Origin: Reticulitermes lucifugus
Lineage: Eukaryota; Arthropoda; Insecta; Blattodea; Rhinotermitidae
DNA: 64,000 nucleotides
Assembly (NCBI GenBank): GCA_026260175.1
Contig: JAKCWW010000925.1
Span: 22,640 to 86,639, forward strand
Direction: 5' to 3'
Made by a program: the position numbers and the translations under genes. The stretch's first letter is position 1. Every line of letters begins with the position of its first letter. The notes beneath the pieces are model-generated. The model saw nothing but the letters and a program-made list of their open reading frames with translations. It was not told the origin of the DNA and did not search any database. Shown here one piece after another: positions 38,260 to 51,880 of this stretch.

Positions 38260-38675
38260 TGTACAATACTATGCTATACAATTTTTACGTTCTAAATCTG
38301 TACAATTTTAAACCCGGTGTATGATCATTTTCGCGCTTCTGACACTGTTTTCCGAGAAGCCAGTGGAACCTAATGGATAGAAGGCTTGTTGGAACAAAGA
38401 ATCAGCCTATAAGTGACAGAAAACAGGATAGTAACTGCCCATGATGGGAATGAAACCAACTTTGTCAAGTCCATAGCCAGTTCATGTATATGTCAGGTTT
38501 GCTCAGTAAATTCACACTGTTTTTTGAAAATTTAATCTCAGCCAACGCAAATGGTACGCTTCTTAGAGAACATGTATATAGTTACGCCACTTAACTCTTT
38601 ATAGACTAGTGGATATTTTATGTACTGCCAAGTTTCAAACACGAAAGGAGTTATTTTGATCACACATTGTATTTC
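38260..38675. other. Unannotated stretch beside the mariner remnant
   Basis: No gene seen. Part may be decayed mariner 5' sequence. Confidence 0.45.
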
Positions 38676-39290
38676 ATTCATTCATTCATTCTGTAGTCTG
38701 TCTTACGACAGGTCCGTATCCTCTTCCAAAGCGAGNNNNNNNNNNNNNNNNNNNNNNNNNNNNNNNNNNNNNNNNNNNNNNNNNNNNNNNNNNNNNNNNN
38801 NNNNNNNNNNNNNNNNNNNNNNNNNNNNNNNNNNNNNNNNNNNNNNNNNNNNNNNNNNNNNNNNNNNNNNNNNNNNNNNNNNNNNNNNNNTCTTCTCCAT
38901 TCTTCTCCAGTACCACATTTCAAAACTTTCCAGATACTTCTGATCTATTTTCCGAAGTGTCTACCTTTCAGCACCATACAAGCAATGCTCCAAATGTAGC
39001 ACTTTACTAGTTTCTTCCTTAAATTTAAGTCCAATTTGATGGTGAAAAGATTTTTTTTTGGTTGACTGCTGCTTTTGCTATGGCAATTCTAGATTTAATT
39101 TCACGTGTACACCTTGCATCATTTGTTATCATGCTACCCAAATATTTAATGATGTAAAAAAAAAGATTACTTTCCTACAAACATTTCACCCATTAGTCTT
39201 GGCCATGGAAGCAAAATATTCTTTGTTAAGTACAAAACGAATCTTTATGCATTACGTAGATTAATTGTAGTCTTCAAGTTGTTAATATCT
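38676..39290 (-). pseudogene. Non-LTR retrotransposon reverse transcriptase, C-terminal remnant with assembly gap
   Basis: This is the same element as 18032-18472, extending further upstream. On the minus strand from about 39145 I read KYLGSMITND, then REIKSRIAIAKAAVNQKK, which is the family's region after the RT core. A frame break follows at a T run (39051-39059). Next come a decayed block with CLYGAE, an in-frame TAG, TLRKIDQKYLESFEMWYW and RRMEK, and then the gap. After the gap come the last codons, ending VVRQTTE, and a (GAAT)n-type 3' tail at 38676-38693. Sequence up to about 39290 may be further degraded coding region. There are several stops and frameshifts. Confidence 0.8.
38736..38890. 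other. Assembly gap (155 N)
   Basis: Undetermined bases inside the retrotransposon remnant. The sister copy has 276 bases between the corresponding flanks (18094-18369), so the gap length is wrong or this copy has a deletion of about 120 bases. Confidence 0.97.
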
Positions 39291-41580
39291 TCATATCTTA
39301 CTATCGATATACATCTTAATATTAACTTTCATTCCATGCCTGTATCTCCGAAATAATCCCGCCGCTTGGGATATTCGGGCGAAAGGTTTCTATTTCTCAT
39401 TAACGAGCGCCAATATTTTTAATGATGACGGATCATCAGCACCATGTCCAAACTTTAAACCGGAACACAAAATATCGGATTGCTGCGGATGATTGATTAA
39501 GCCTATTCTTAATTACATTTTATGTCGGTAGATCACCTGCTGGAAAAAATGCGAGTATTAATACATGGGAAAGCGTCTGATGTACCTAAAATTCTAGTGT
39601 CAGTACAGCACCAAGTGACAGTGAAAAAGAGAACAACATGAGATATAACGTTACACATTTTTAAAACTGCTTCACAAAGTACGAGAGTATGGGATGTTCA
39701 AAGTTTAACTCTTTAATCACATTTCTTGCTAACTACTTTTTCATTGAGAAGAATTGCCTGGTATCGAAATATACTCTCTCAAAATTGAAGAAGTTATAGA
39801 CACTTCTATATATTCAAGACGTCGGCTATATCTAGGAAAAAGGAACTACATGCCACCTTGCTTTCCACATATGAAACATGATCTGGTATGCCTTCCACAC
39901 TATAATGTTCTTGAAAGCCTACTTTAGGTTGCATCTTGTGAAGGTCCCATCAAAGTACTATGCTCTTATGATGTTGAAAGCTTTCTCTCTTTTTCGAGAT
40001 ATTCGATATTTTGTCAATTCAGTGCCCCGGTTTTAAGGGAATCGATGTTTGTAAGAGGCTGTAATTCCACACCCGCCGAAGGCATGTGAATACGTTTCAC
40101 TAGACATTGCCACATTATCAACAGCCTGCTATGCCATTCCCCAAATGATGAAGATATCCCTGTACATGCAGGAATGATACAACGTTCAGTTAAACCAACG
40201 TGTTTTCACCCCGCCAGTATCACATCTCCTACTACTACCGCAGTTGTAAAATATCATATATGTTAATATATAAGTCAATTTGTTCAAATTAGGGAATGTA
40301 GTTTAACACAAGACTTTATTTTCAGAATATTTAATCTGTTCAAAATATCTGATTGTATAAATAACAGGCTGGTATTAGTGTCGAAGGTTTAGAACCGCCA
40401 TTGGCCAGATCTAATCCTCACACTCTACCCACTTAAGATTCACCATCGTGTTATCTTCCAATCCGCTACTTGGTCGCACAAGGAACCACTTACCAAAATA
40501 TTCTCAATATCTTCTTATTTCCACTAACCAGAACACACCATCGCCTATTGTCACTACCAGAATATTATTATGTGACCTATCCATATCCTTAGTTTTTCTC
40601 CTTGCAGTACACTAGTGATAGCGATATGAACTACAGACTCCCTTTTTTCAAAAAGGTTCATCCTCGTTGATTGGTTAGAAGGGAAGGGTCAGACTAAAGT
40701 ATGTTCCGGCCTATCTGGGGTCTAAGGTACCAATTCCATTAGAAGACTCACGTGATGCCCGTCATTGAATCGCAGATCTTGAAGTTTCACTTTGGTTTAT
40801 AGTATAGTTTTATCTCATATTTCACACCATGACAGAATAAGTACCAATATTACTCATTTGTGTATCTTGCTCTTTCTCACTTTGAAAAGTACTCTCCTTG
40901 ATATCGGTTCTCTATTAAATGAGAAATATTTCTAAAATATATTATCCCCTCATTTTCATCTTGATATTTATTTTTGTTTGTCTTCTAAGATAATTATATT
41001 CTAAAATACTTTCTAATTACATTATATTTAGCTGTAATCATTTACTTCTTCTTGCTGATTTGATTTCATATTATTGTTGTACTTTCTAGACCACGTTAGT
41101 ATTATCTGTATTTATTTCTCTAGACCGGCTTTTATAACAGTTTGAGAATTCTTTGCAGTACTTAAGTAACCTTTCCAAACAAATTAACATTATCTGACAA
41201 AAGTGTTTTATTCCTATATTTCTTAACCTTGCAGGATTTTTGATAGCAGATGGCAGGATAATACTTTTTGATCTGAAAAACAGGCATTTTCGAATTAGAG
41301 CTTTGGAGTTCTTACAGAGGTTAGCATTGAGGATTCGTTCGTCTGTAAGGCTGTATCTTTGCGTTAGTGCTTCTTGACTTTTCGAAAAATTATGCTGTTT
41401 TAAGCAGTCTATCCACATATCCCAGAAAACTCTGATCCTTATTTACTAATTAGTGTTTCATGTATTTCAAAGCGAACATTATTTTTATCTGTTATACATG
41501 TACGTTAATTTGGTGAAATGATGAAAATTCATATCTCCTTTGATGTTACGTCGTATAGACTGTTATGGATTTACCCACGT
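39291..41580. other. Unannotated stretch
   Basis: No gene recognised. The 110-codon minus frame at 41086-41418 is unfamiliar and lacks support. Confidence 0.55.
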
Positions 41581-41729
41581 TTCTGTGAAGCTAAGTGCCT
41601 CCATTTCAGAGTTAAATAATTCGCCGATGATTCGGAGAAACGCAACGTCTGCAGCAAGCAACAAAACTACTCATTTTCTCCGAAACGTAAGTATCCATTT
41701 ACCAGTCGACAAGGCATAGCATCCCAGAG
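41581..41729. mobile_element. Foldback element, family 1, copy 4 (left end decayed)
   Basis: The right end is clear: CCGAAACGTAAGTATCCATT, then TTACCAGTCGACAAGGCATA and GCATCCCAGAG. This matches copies 9785 and 36510. The left end, TTCTGTGAAGCTAAGTGCC, is an approximate inverse complement of it. CTCCATTTCAG near 41601 corresponds to the inverted motif of copy 36510. Confidence 0.55.
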
Positions 41730-44700
41730 TAATTTTATCTGAATCGACACCACCGTGAGAACCTCAGGTTCTACATCGTCGTCAAAGGATGCAAGAAGCA
41801 ATAAGACCAGCACAATAAAGAGAGAAAGCGATCGTGGATCACTTGAAGTTTAAAAAACCTAGGCGTTTTCATATGCCTGATGGTACATAAAAATTACAAA
41901 GAAATGTCACTGCATGTTGCGGTATGTCATATTTAAAACATAAAGTGTACTATAATAGACTTACAATAAAATAATGTCCAACGTAAAGGCAACAAACAGG
42001 GCTAATGGCTTCTGTGACCTAAAATAACACCATTCGTAGCTTTTTCTTTAAGCCAGGAATAAAAGCTCCCATGACGTATCAAAAACATAGTTTTGTCTTG
42101 GCTGCGGTCCATGTTTCGACTTGCAAAGTAATTGGCAAGAACGCGTTAAGAGTCTAAACCATTTTAAATAAGAGGACATTGATTCCTTTTCAGGCGGGAT
42201 GAGGATTTCATTTACAGAATTACACAAGTTGTTTTCAGATTCATTTCTGGGACTGCAGTGAGCAAATAAATAAGAAACTGGATGTGGCTCCAAGGAACTG
42301 GATAGAAGCCAGAGTCTACACTGTTGTTTCAATTACATTTACGTTTGAGCTTAACAGACAGCTAGGTCACGAGTTACCTTACAATTGCTAAGCACACAAC
42401 ATTGCTAATTAAAACTTGTTTATATTTCTCAAATAGTAGTCGCCTTGGTTATGACAACGTGTCTTGCAACCTTGCTACGCAGTCGCCACCTTTCCTCCTA
42501 CCAGTCACTGCATCAACCACCAGCCATCAGCTTCAAACTAGCACGTTCTTCCGAAACGCCAGAGCATACTTCTTATCCTAGAAGTTGATAAGCACCCTCC
42601 GCGAAAGCCTGAAAACTTGCGTCTTTGTGTATTTCTTTCGTTCGTGAATGTTTCCATATTCTCTTTTCATTTAAGCTCAGTTAGAATGAAGTCTCTTTGA
42701 ATACGCCTGTGCAAATCTCTCAGATTAAGAGCAAACATTTTCTTTTAAGATATTTAAAAACAAGATGCCTTATCACATTTCACTCAGGATAATTTGAAGA
42801 GAAATTATGTTTTAAAATAAATAAAAATTATGTACTCACTCGCACGTTTTGTATAATTTAGAGCAGTCAAAATTACTAAGTGAACAGCGTCAAATATATC
42901 CTCGAAATTTACTCTAATGCACAAGACTACGTAAAAATTGTCGGATATAACCTTAGAAGGTCACACACTTCAATGTTTGTAAATATTTTTCTATAATTTT
43001 TAACCAGAGACCCCCATGCAAGATTTCAAATTCAGAACTCAAATAGTTCATTATTTATTGCCAAGAAACGCAAATTTATGTATAAACGTAGGCCTATATA
43101 ACGCTTAGTCTTTCACATTCTATAAGCAATTTTAGACCCTAGAGGACTACTAAAAACGTGCATATATCTCGAAGGTTTGTTACGAAATACATCTAAGGGC
43201 ACTAGAATTTAGTAAGAACAAATAACGTATTCCCACCTCCGTAGCTCACACAACCCTCATTTTCGTATAATTAAAGAAACTGTACAAAGGCAAGGTAGAA
43301 GGGTATAATTTTCATGAATATCACAGATTGATTAAAATGTTCTAAGTGGGAAGTGGCTCATGGCATGAAGTTACAAGAAGCCAGTGCTTCGTTGTGAAAC
43401 AATGTATAGAGGCAGACTTGCAAATCAGCCGATCTCACATAACAGCAGTTCAGTCAGAGAGGTCAGAATGCTTCCTTCACATGAAGCATAATAATCATCC
43501 AGACTTTAAGAGTAAATATCCGTCACATTTCTCGAAGCTTAGTTACATTGGTGAAGCCAAATAAACAGATGCATAATTCATATTCCTGTTTGAAATTCCA
43601 GCATATTTCGCTGTTTTTTCGTACAGCATATACCATGTTACATGACTTACAACAGTTTACATTATGGACGTCTGGTGGTTGTTTCCTACGTACCTGCAAG
43701 GAAAAAGTGCAGATTCTAGAAGTTGGAAGCTATAATATTATTCTGGTAATACACATAAACACTGCATGAACACTATATGCCGGAAATGAGCGGATTAGAA
43801 ACACGAATGTGAAGAGCAAGAAAGGCTTTCCTCGCACTCAGGACTCCGCAGTTCGTTCTTCCATGACCGTTTCGTGGATTAATCTTCAATGAGTTAGCAT
43901 GCATATATGCTCTTCTTCTTGACACTTTATTAATTGAAGACTCTTGCCGTAGAATAAAATTATAGATGATTATGCTCGAAGCAAGGGAATAGACCTGTAA
44001 TAACAGGAGCTGGCCATTTTCAAGGGACTATTATAACAGTCTCTTGGAAGTCAAACAAAATCCAGGAACTACCTCATCCGGTGCTCCGTCATAATTTTGA
44101 ACTTCCCTTCGAAAATGCTTTACGCAGTGAGTAATCTCGTCGATAAGTACACATGTAGATATGCCTGAAATGATTACGACATCTCTTAAATCATGAAAAG
44201 CAGATTGTATAAGACAATATAATGAAGCTTTCTTCCTTCTTCAATTTACGCTAAAATATGTAACGTATAAAAATACACTCGTATTGAAAACTTAAGGTTC
44301 ATTCCATTTACACTGTTTCCTTGTAATGTGTGAGTGTCATGCAACTCGAAGCTTCGTCGGATTGCTTAAGAAATACCGAAACTGGGTTTCAGTTCTTCAT
44401 TTCAATACAGCCTGCAGCCTCACTTCATTCTCAGTCAAAATTTATTTTACTTTTATCCACATATTTGCGCCTACGTCCGTAAAATGTTTTTTTCTCTTCA
44501 GGATTCTCTATCAATATTTTATATGCTCCTGCTTCATGTGTGCTACACTATCCGCACAGCCTCTCTTCTCCAACTGACTCAATTATATAAAACCTGTCAC
44601 CGTGAAGTAAAATCCAGTGCTTTATTCAGAAATCTGTTTTAAAACACGTCGGTGTAAGGCATCCCAGCGTATTGGGTCACCACTACAATTATGTCCCCCA

Positions 44701-47262
44701 TCATTTATTTTCTTGCTTTTAAAAGGTAAAGTACTTTAAAATAAATGTTAGAATCTTAATTCCCAAATTTAAATTTTTCTTAATTTCTTTACTCGTAAAA
44801 ATAATATTTTTATTTGTTCTTCCCTCCTTAAAAATGTGAAAATTCTCGGATAATTTATAACAATTTTTACAGTACTTTTTATTGTCTAATCACCTGAGAT
44901 GTATGTATACGAAAAACCTATTTTCAACTTTTATTTTGGGATAAACAAACGTCATAAAAAGTAACACTCTGAAAGAACCTCATCAAACAAACACTACATA
45001 TTATTCCTATTCAGAATGGTTAGGAGCTAGCATAAATTTTCTTCTTATGCTTCTTCATTCGGATTTACAAAATAGCATTAGCGTATTCCACGACGATTAG
45101 GATACACTGCCAATGACTGGAATGTCCCGATATTGTTGGTTTGTAAGGCGGAAATAAGAATGCAGATAATTAACGCAAACGCACAGGAGCTCTAATAACG
45201 CCATTAAATAGCATTGTAGGTTGTTTGCTTATAGTTTAGTTCGCGCAAATGTCGATAGCTCAGGCTCTATAGCATCGAGAATTTGGGGTTGAGAAAATGC
45301 AGTGTAAGTAAAGTATCTTCATATCTCGTTACAGTAATGCACGACAACATTAGGCACTTTATATATTCCTTGAATATGCACGAAAGTTGATAAATGCAGA
45401 CACACAATGGAAATATCATAATTACATCTACTATGAAATTAAAATCAGACTATTGTCTGAGTATTCATGGTACATTCAGTTTAAGATGTTTTGTACTTTC
45501 GGCCTATATTGATACCTTTTTACTTTTTCCAGTCATAAAATTCTTCTTTTATATTCTACATATATTTCTGAATGCACCTTTAATTATTCACTTCTTATTA
45601 CCATCATGTTTTTTTTTATTTAGCCCTATGTTTAATTACTCCATCCTTTATTCTTAAGAAGCTTAGTTATTTCTTGATATCTTCGTTCCGGGGCACAGCA
45701 GTCGCTTAATGAGATTCTACGTCACTAATTGTGTCGTGTTTCCTTTTAAATGCCCTTCAATTGTGAAACTGATTATCTGAATAATGTACATCCCGTCATA
45801 TATTAAGGTTACTTAAGTTTCTACACCACAAGCACTTAAATTAAATAATTAATTAATTAATATTATTTGATAAGTTTTCTACCGCGTCAGAATAATTAAT
45901 GTGCTGTCCCCATAGCAGTAGTTATGCCTGCCAACTTTGGATCATATTTTCAATCACGTGACATTTTCGTCTCCGGAAAAGCTAACAGAAGGATGACGAA
46001 TTTTGTCACTTGTCTGACAAGTTTTTCAGTTCCCGAAGAGTTTAGGCTCCTCAATTGTTATATAGATTTATAGCAGTTCTGTAATACAACACCGTGCGTA
46101 GAATTGTTTTAAACTTTTCCCTCAAGGGTACAAACAAATCGAGTTTTGGACTGCGAGAAAAGGTGAGGGTGATTTCTTTCGGGGTTCTCAATAGCATTTG
46201 TCTAGACTATAAAAGCATGTTTTCTGAGAGCCTAACACATGGTGTAGAAACTGAAAAAAAGACAATTCAGAGAATTAATGTACTTGGGCGGATGAGGTGT
46301 CCTTCCCACTCTTTATTGAGCATCTTAAGGATTTTCTCTTCGAATCTCAGATACAAATAAAAACCACTTGCTATGTTAGAAAATCAAACTTCAGGTCCTA
46401 TAATTTAATTCAACTATGTGAACAAACAAAGCATATTTCCATCAAATTAATTTTAAATAAGGGAAAACACTGTAATTATACATAAATAATTTTTGCCCTC
46501 ACTGAAGGCATTTCTATGATATACTTTGGTTGGTATGGACATAATTTACCTTAAATTATGCAGTGCAGAAGTGTAACTAATTTGATTCCATTGTACAGGT
46601 TTTCTTCCCATTAGTGGCCTAGTAAACTCTTAGCAGTGGAAATTTTTCCAACCACTTGAAAATCAGTCTACACAATGTCGTTAAGATTATTTTATTCAGA
46701 CAATCAACGTGTCGAAATAAAATACTGACTTGACAAATGATGCGATATATACAGATAGACTGTAAGCATAAAATGCATGACGTGCTGTCCGAAATTTTGG
46801 AAAACCCTGCGTGCTAATATCATTCGTAAATATTCTAAAATTTCCGAAGTTCCCAATAAATACAGGTTACAAATCGCACAGGATTTAATTTATATTTATG
46901 GGCTATTAGTGTAAAAGTACGTGAAGATCTTTATGTTTACATTATTTGGAAGTTTATTTATTTGCATAAAATCTAGAGAAAAATTATATTTTATTACGCA
47001 TCATCACCTACATATATATAAATCTTAGGGCACTTAGAATCGGCGGTCTTACGTGGGATTTAAGAAGCTTCTAAAATTTACCTCACTCTAACTTCCAACT
47101 TCACTTTCTATATACTTATCATCCGTTTTCTAGCTTAGATTTTATGTTGTAACTTACATACTTTGTTATTTTTATATTTTAACAGAATAAGTAAGCAGGT
47201 GAATAAGTAAAACATTCAAAACATATTAAATACTCACTCTAACACAAGTGTGTTTTTATTTA
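41730..47262. other. Unannotated stretch
   Basis: No gene or known repeat. Short AATT-type low-complexity sequence lies near 45845. Open frames reach 94 codons (42048-42332, minus) without family resemblance. Confidence 0.55.
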
Positions 47263-47305
47263 AAAGCTACGTGCTTTGGTCTAGATAATGACAATCATCA
47301 GGCTA
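47263..47305 (-). ncRNA. Degenerate hammerhead-like motif
   Basis: Minus strand: AGC, then CTGATGA (47295-47301), a T, a short GTC/GAC stem around an AT-rich loop, CAAAGC where GAAAC is expected, then ACGTA with GTA as a possible triplet, and GCT pairing back to AGC. The first core is perfect and the second is altered. The layout matches 21169. Confidence 0.35.
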
Positions 47306-50300
47306 AAAAATAAACAATTATTATAATGCAGGTAAAAATGCAATACACAAAACTTCATCATTAAATTAGTATTTAGCCAGTCATGCTTACACCATCAATC
47401 ATTACAAGAATTTAAAAAGTAAGGTTTTTAAAATGCAACGCAAACACCTACTTCAACCAAGAATGTTAGTATTAAGATAGGTGAAACAGGTAAACCCTAC
47501 GCAAGTTTGGGTGTTCCAGGTAGCAATTATTAAGGAACTCAAGAGAAGCACTGTGATTTTTTAATAACACAGTAAAGGAACGCCGAATAGGATTGCCACA
47601 CCTTTAAAAGTAACTCATTAAAAGGTATAACGCTCCATTTACAGAGAAAATGGTTCGGCTTGCAAAATTTAGAGAAATAAATGCTCATTGATTGGGAGTT
47701 TGTCACGAGACAGGGGACAGAGAACAGGTGGTTTACAAGTGATCTAAAAAGTAGTGGCCAGGAAAGGAGGAATCTGGAAGTGCTACCTTGGCTTACTTTC
47801 TCATATTACTCCCTCTGAATTTAAAGTGTCTTCAGATTAAAATTCAAAATTTTTTTCACAGCACAAGTTACAGACACTTCTGGTTGGTAATATCTGGTAA
47901 TGAACATTTTGCATTACAATATTTCTTAGGTTTCGATAGACTATGAACCATTTATGAGATACAGGCTTGCCAGATATATAAAACTCCGGTTACCCAGACG
48001 TAAGGAATCACAAGAATTTGTGTCAGTTGCATTTGTATATGGGTAGGCTTTGCTATAAAGAAGCCGTAACTTTCGGTTTCTATGTGACGTAGTTTTGCAG
48101 GTATTGCAGTTCCAGAGGACTAAGAATGATAAGGGAATCGACTCGTAGAGTCAAAATTTTGGATATTTTTCTCGCTGTCTGTTGTCTCGCAACTGGTAGA
48201 AACCTGAATAAAACAAATATTTTGGACACAAAACGTGAGATCGGTTTTTGTCTGCAACATTTGTTAGAAATATTATTTTCTAACATTACTGCTTTACGTA
48301 TGAGTTAGGCCATTGAAGCGCGCACAAAGCCTATTGATCTTTTGTAAGGATCCCCTTATTGTTGTATTATTAAACCGAAGATGGAACATGTCCACACATT
48401 TGAATAGAACGTCCCAGTATTAACTTTCACAAAACATCTTTAGCAGTTCGCATTTTTACATGCGGAGAGACGGACACAGGCACAGAGAGACATAGCGAAG
48501 CTAAAGAACTTATTTTTGCAAATCTTTGTTTTGAATATATCAAAAGGACTACACTCTTATCGAAGCTTTCTTAAACGTGTTAGAGAACGGTAATTCAGAC
48601 AACCATAACTTGGTACGCAAAAAAGTTAGATATATGTAACCTTATTTACACAAGAGAATTTTCTACTAATAATTCCAGACATTTCATTTATTCCAAGGGG
48701 TTTTTAGTATCACAAAGCATATGCAGGCCGTTCTTAGTAGCATAGCTTCATTATAGATTACACTATAATGTAATCCTTGTATTATGTGTTTATCTACCTT
48801 GCACGTTACATGATGATTTCAAACACAGGACTTAGAGTGATTTACAATGTATTATCAAAACGTTACTTTCAGCAACTGCCTGCAATAGCGCGCCAAACTT
48901 ATATTGCAAAATGCCTACATTTTAACATGTAAAGGTATTCTATGCGGATCATAATGGCATAAAAACGTAAACGTTCCCTTCACCCTCTCACGTCCTTGCC
49001 AACCGATAACCACACTAAAATTCTTCATTATGTATGTAACTCTGCAAGCAGTGTATGTCACAGAAATATAAAATATATATCCAAGACATTTTTGCGTTAC
49101 GAAGACATCGTTGAATTAAAAAAACACCCCAATCTGAAATATTTATTTCATTTCGAAGATCTTACAGCTTATGTTTCGGATTTATAACATTACAAACAAA
49201 GTTAATAATCCCAGTATCCATTGCAATATCTTGCATAACAAGACCGTTAGATCATATTGTTTTACCAAAACACACTTTCGTTGGCTGTAACGTAAGGCAC
49301 CTCGTACCCTACATAAAAGAGGGAAAATTTTGTCAATTACTAACCTTGTCATAAATCTGGTATTGCACTATATTTATATAGCACAATGTACCAAACTGGA
49401 AGAGCACTGAAGTGCTAGCAGAAACAACTTCATTCTATTTCATCTTGACACATTTAGTAGAAGTGCATCTGTCACTTTTTACTGCCCGAACTGTGGCAGA
49501 GGAAATATAAGAAAAATGACTCAGCAGACTTGACAAACAGATAGCATCAAGTTGTGACCCTCGTCCAAAGCAATAGTACCAACTGCTTCCACTTAATCTT
49601 CTTTGCACTCTTTGTAACTTGGGAAATTCACGGAATAGTGACGTGACAAAACCGTGAAATCTGACAAGACCGTTTGCTGACAAAAGTGTATTTTTTGTCG
49701 TAGCTTTTCAAATAAATCTTAATGCTGATTTTTATCCCAGCAAACAATAACTTACTACTCTTCCTGATGTAGGCAATGTGCAAGAAAATGTCTTGGCATG
49801 TGGTATCTTTATAAATTATTTAATGTTACTACAATTGCATCAAACCTTGAAATTTTTTAGCAAAATTCAGGAGAAAAATGGCTTCTTATAACTAGATGGA
49901 CCTTCCAGATAAGTTGAAAAGCCCAGAGGAACGACCAACACGTCTTATAAAGGAAATTATTGCATTTCATTTTAGGGAACTATTCTTACATATGTCGTTA
50001 TTGGGAATTATTTCTTACGACGCTTGACGTTTTCCAAATGCCTTCTTCACAAAATCGCTCTAAAACTTGGTAAATTATTCGTATATCGAATTGCATCTGA
50101 ACACTTCACAGCCTTGACGAGCAGACAGTGGAATGTGAGGTATACATAATAGCACTTTGTCGGAAATAATGAAGATAGAAGAATATTTCAAAGACGTAGG
50201 CGCATTAATATAAAATTAATTAAAGGAGATTAATATAAAATTGGAAAGTGGATATATATACGACTTAAAATTGTACATCTCTTTCATCCAGCCAAGAGCT

Positions 50301-51830
50301 AGGCCCAACAACAGCCAATCTAACCACGACAATGGGTTTTCGAGTAAGAAAAAAAGTAACGAATATTTACATCAATGGACTACCAACTGTCAAAGAAGAA
50401 CCTACGTTGGACTATATGCAGCAGAGTCCAGTCTAGATAAAGGACTGTCGCCCAGGTTTCCAGTAATGTAAATAATTCCAAGGATTACTGTATTCAAAGA
50501 GGACCACTAATAGACCAGAATTTTAGGCATGTTAACATAGTCCATTTCCTCACATTTTACCTCTTTATGATCAATTTTGCGTAAAATGTCCATAGATCTT
50601 CCTCTGTGTCAGCCACGGCATCGGAAATTAGGAAAGCTTATTTCAAAGTGATAGTATAGGACGAGTGAGTTTTTGTTTCAGATATTTTCGCAGTTACAAT
50701 ACCATCAAAACGATATAACCGACTCTTATGTGTGGAACCTTAGACACGCCATTCCATTGTTATATGCCTTTCATGGTTACACGTAAGCTATAGATCATAC
50801 CAGATGCACGGTCCAAGTTTTAAGTTTTAGGAAGTCAATTTGTTTTCGGGAAAAAATTAGCCCTTCTACAGATCCTTACTACATATTTTAATGGCTTTCA
50901 AACTTAAAAAAACTGAAACAATTTAAAGTGTATATTTAGCACAAATTAACATAATATTATGAAATTTCCACTTTGAAAGAGATGTTACCTAATTACTGAA
51001 AACGTATGACTTTTTACCATTTCTTTACAATATACAATTCATAAATTTAAGCATATTGTGTAAATTAATTTTCTGATAAATCCTCTTATTTTATTGTGAA
51101 GAAATTTTGAAGAAAAAATAAAATAGTTATACAATTTTATCTTTTTTGTGCTTGGCTGTAAAAGAGCAGGTCTATGAGCTGTTGCAGGAAATAAGTATCA
51201 GGACTCATAAGAATTCTCGTACACGGAATTACCTACTAAAATTCCATTCTTTATGCACCCTGATCACAGGCAATTAAGAAATATTACAATGCTTCATTTT
51301 CCGTGTAACGTGGATCATTATTTTCCATTAATTTAAATAAGAGGAAACTTGAGAAACTTATGCATGGACCAGACCGTGACAGCTATATAAACCTTGCGAA
51401 TGAGATGCAAATTGAGCAGAAATAATACAAAATTATCTTTAGACCCATCCATGCCTGAAATCTGCCTTAATAAAATACGCAAATGTGGAATCAGATCCAA
51501 GTAAGACACGTATCATATAATGGGCTTAATTCGCAGTAGTTAATCTGTGTGGATTTATGCACATTTTCTGTTCTTCTTTCCTCACTCACATGCAACAAGA
51601 AAGGCCATGCAAATCTGTTTGGTAGTCCAGCAGTCATATAGGCGTATACGTATATTTATATATATTTGTATATCTAAATATCAGGATCACATATTTTGTA
51701 TAAATACAAGAGTATATATACATAAATAGAGTTCTGCCGACGTTTGACGTTACGAAGAAACGTCATAGTTCAGGGCTAAATATGTAACGTACAAGAGTTT
51801 TCATACAATTGCAGTCGTAACTTGTATTTT
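47306..51830. other. Unannotated stretch
   Basis: No gene recognised. A decayed CAGA-type repeat fragment lies at 48455-48515. Open frames are at most 82 codons. Confidence 0.55.
48455..48515 (+). repeat. Dispersed CAGA-core repeat, fragment
   Basis: GAGAGACGGACACAGGCACA, then GAGAGACATAGCGAAGCTAA. This corresponds to the microsatellite core and ACGAAGCTAA block of the copies at 17540 and 63125. The flanks are not clearly shared. Confidence 0.45.
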
Positions 51831-51880
51831 GCACTACGTTTAAGTCACTTTCCAGAGCATCATTACTGCATAAACCACTT
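51831..51880 (-). ncRNA. Degenerate hammerhead-like motif
   Basis: Minus strand: TGCAG, then TAATGATGCTCTGGAAAG, then TGACTTAAACGTA and GTGCAAAA. AATGAT stands where CTGATGAT is expected, GCTCT...(A)GTGAC is a decayed stem, and TTAAAC stands for CGAAAC. TGCA flanks the two sides, as a stem I would. Weak, but the order of elements matches the better copies. Confidence 0.3.
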
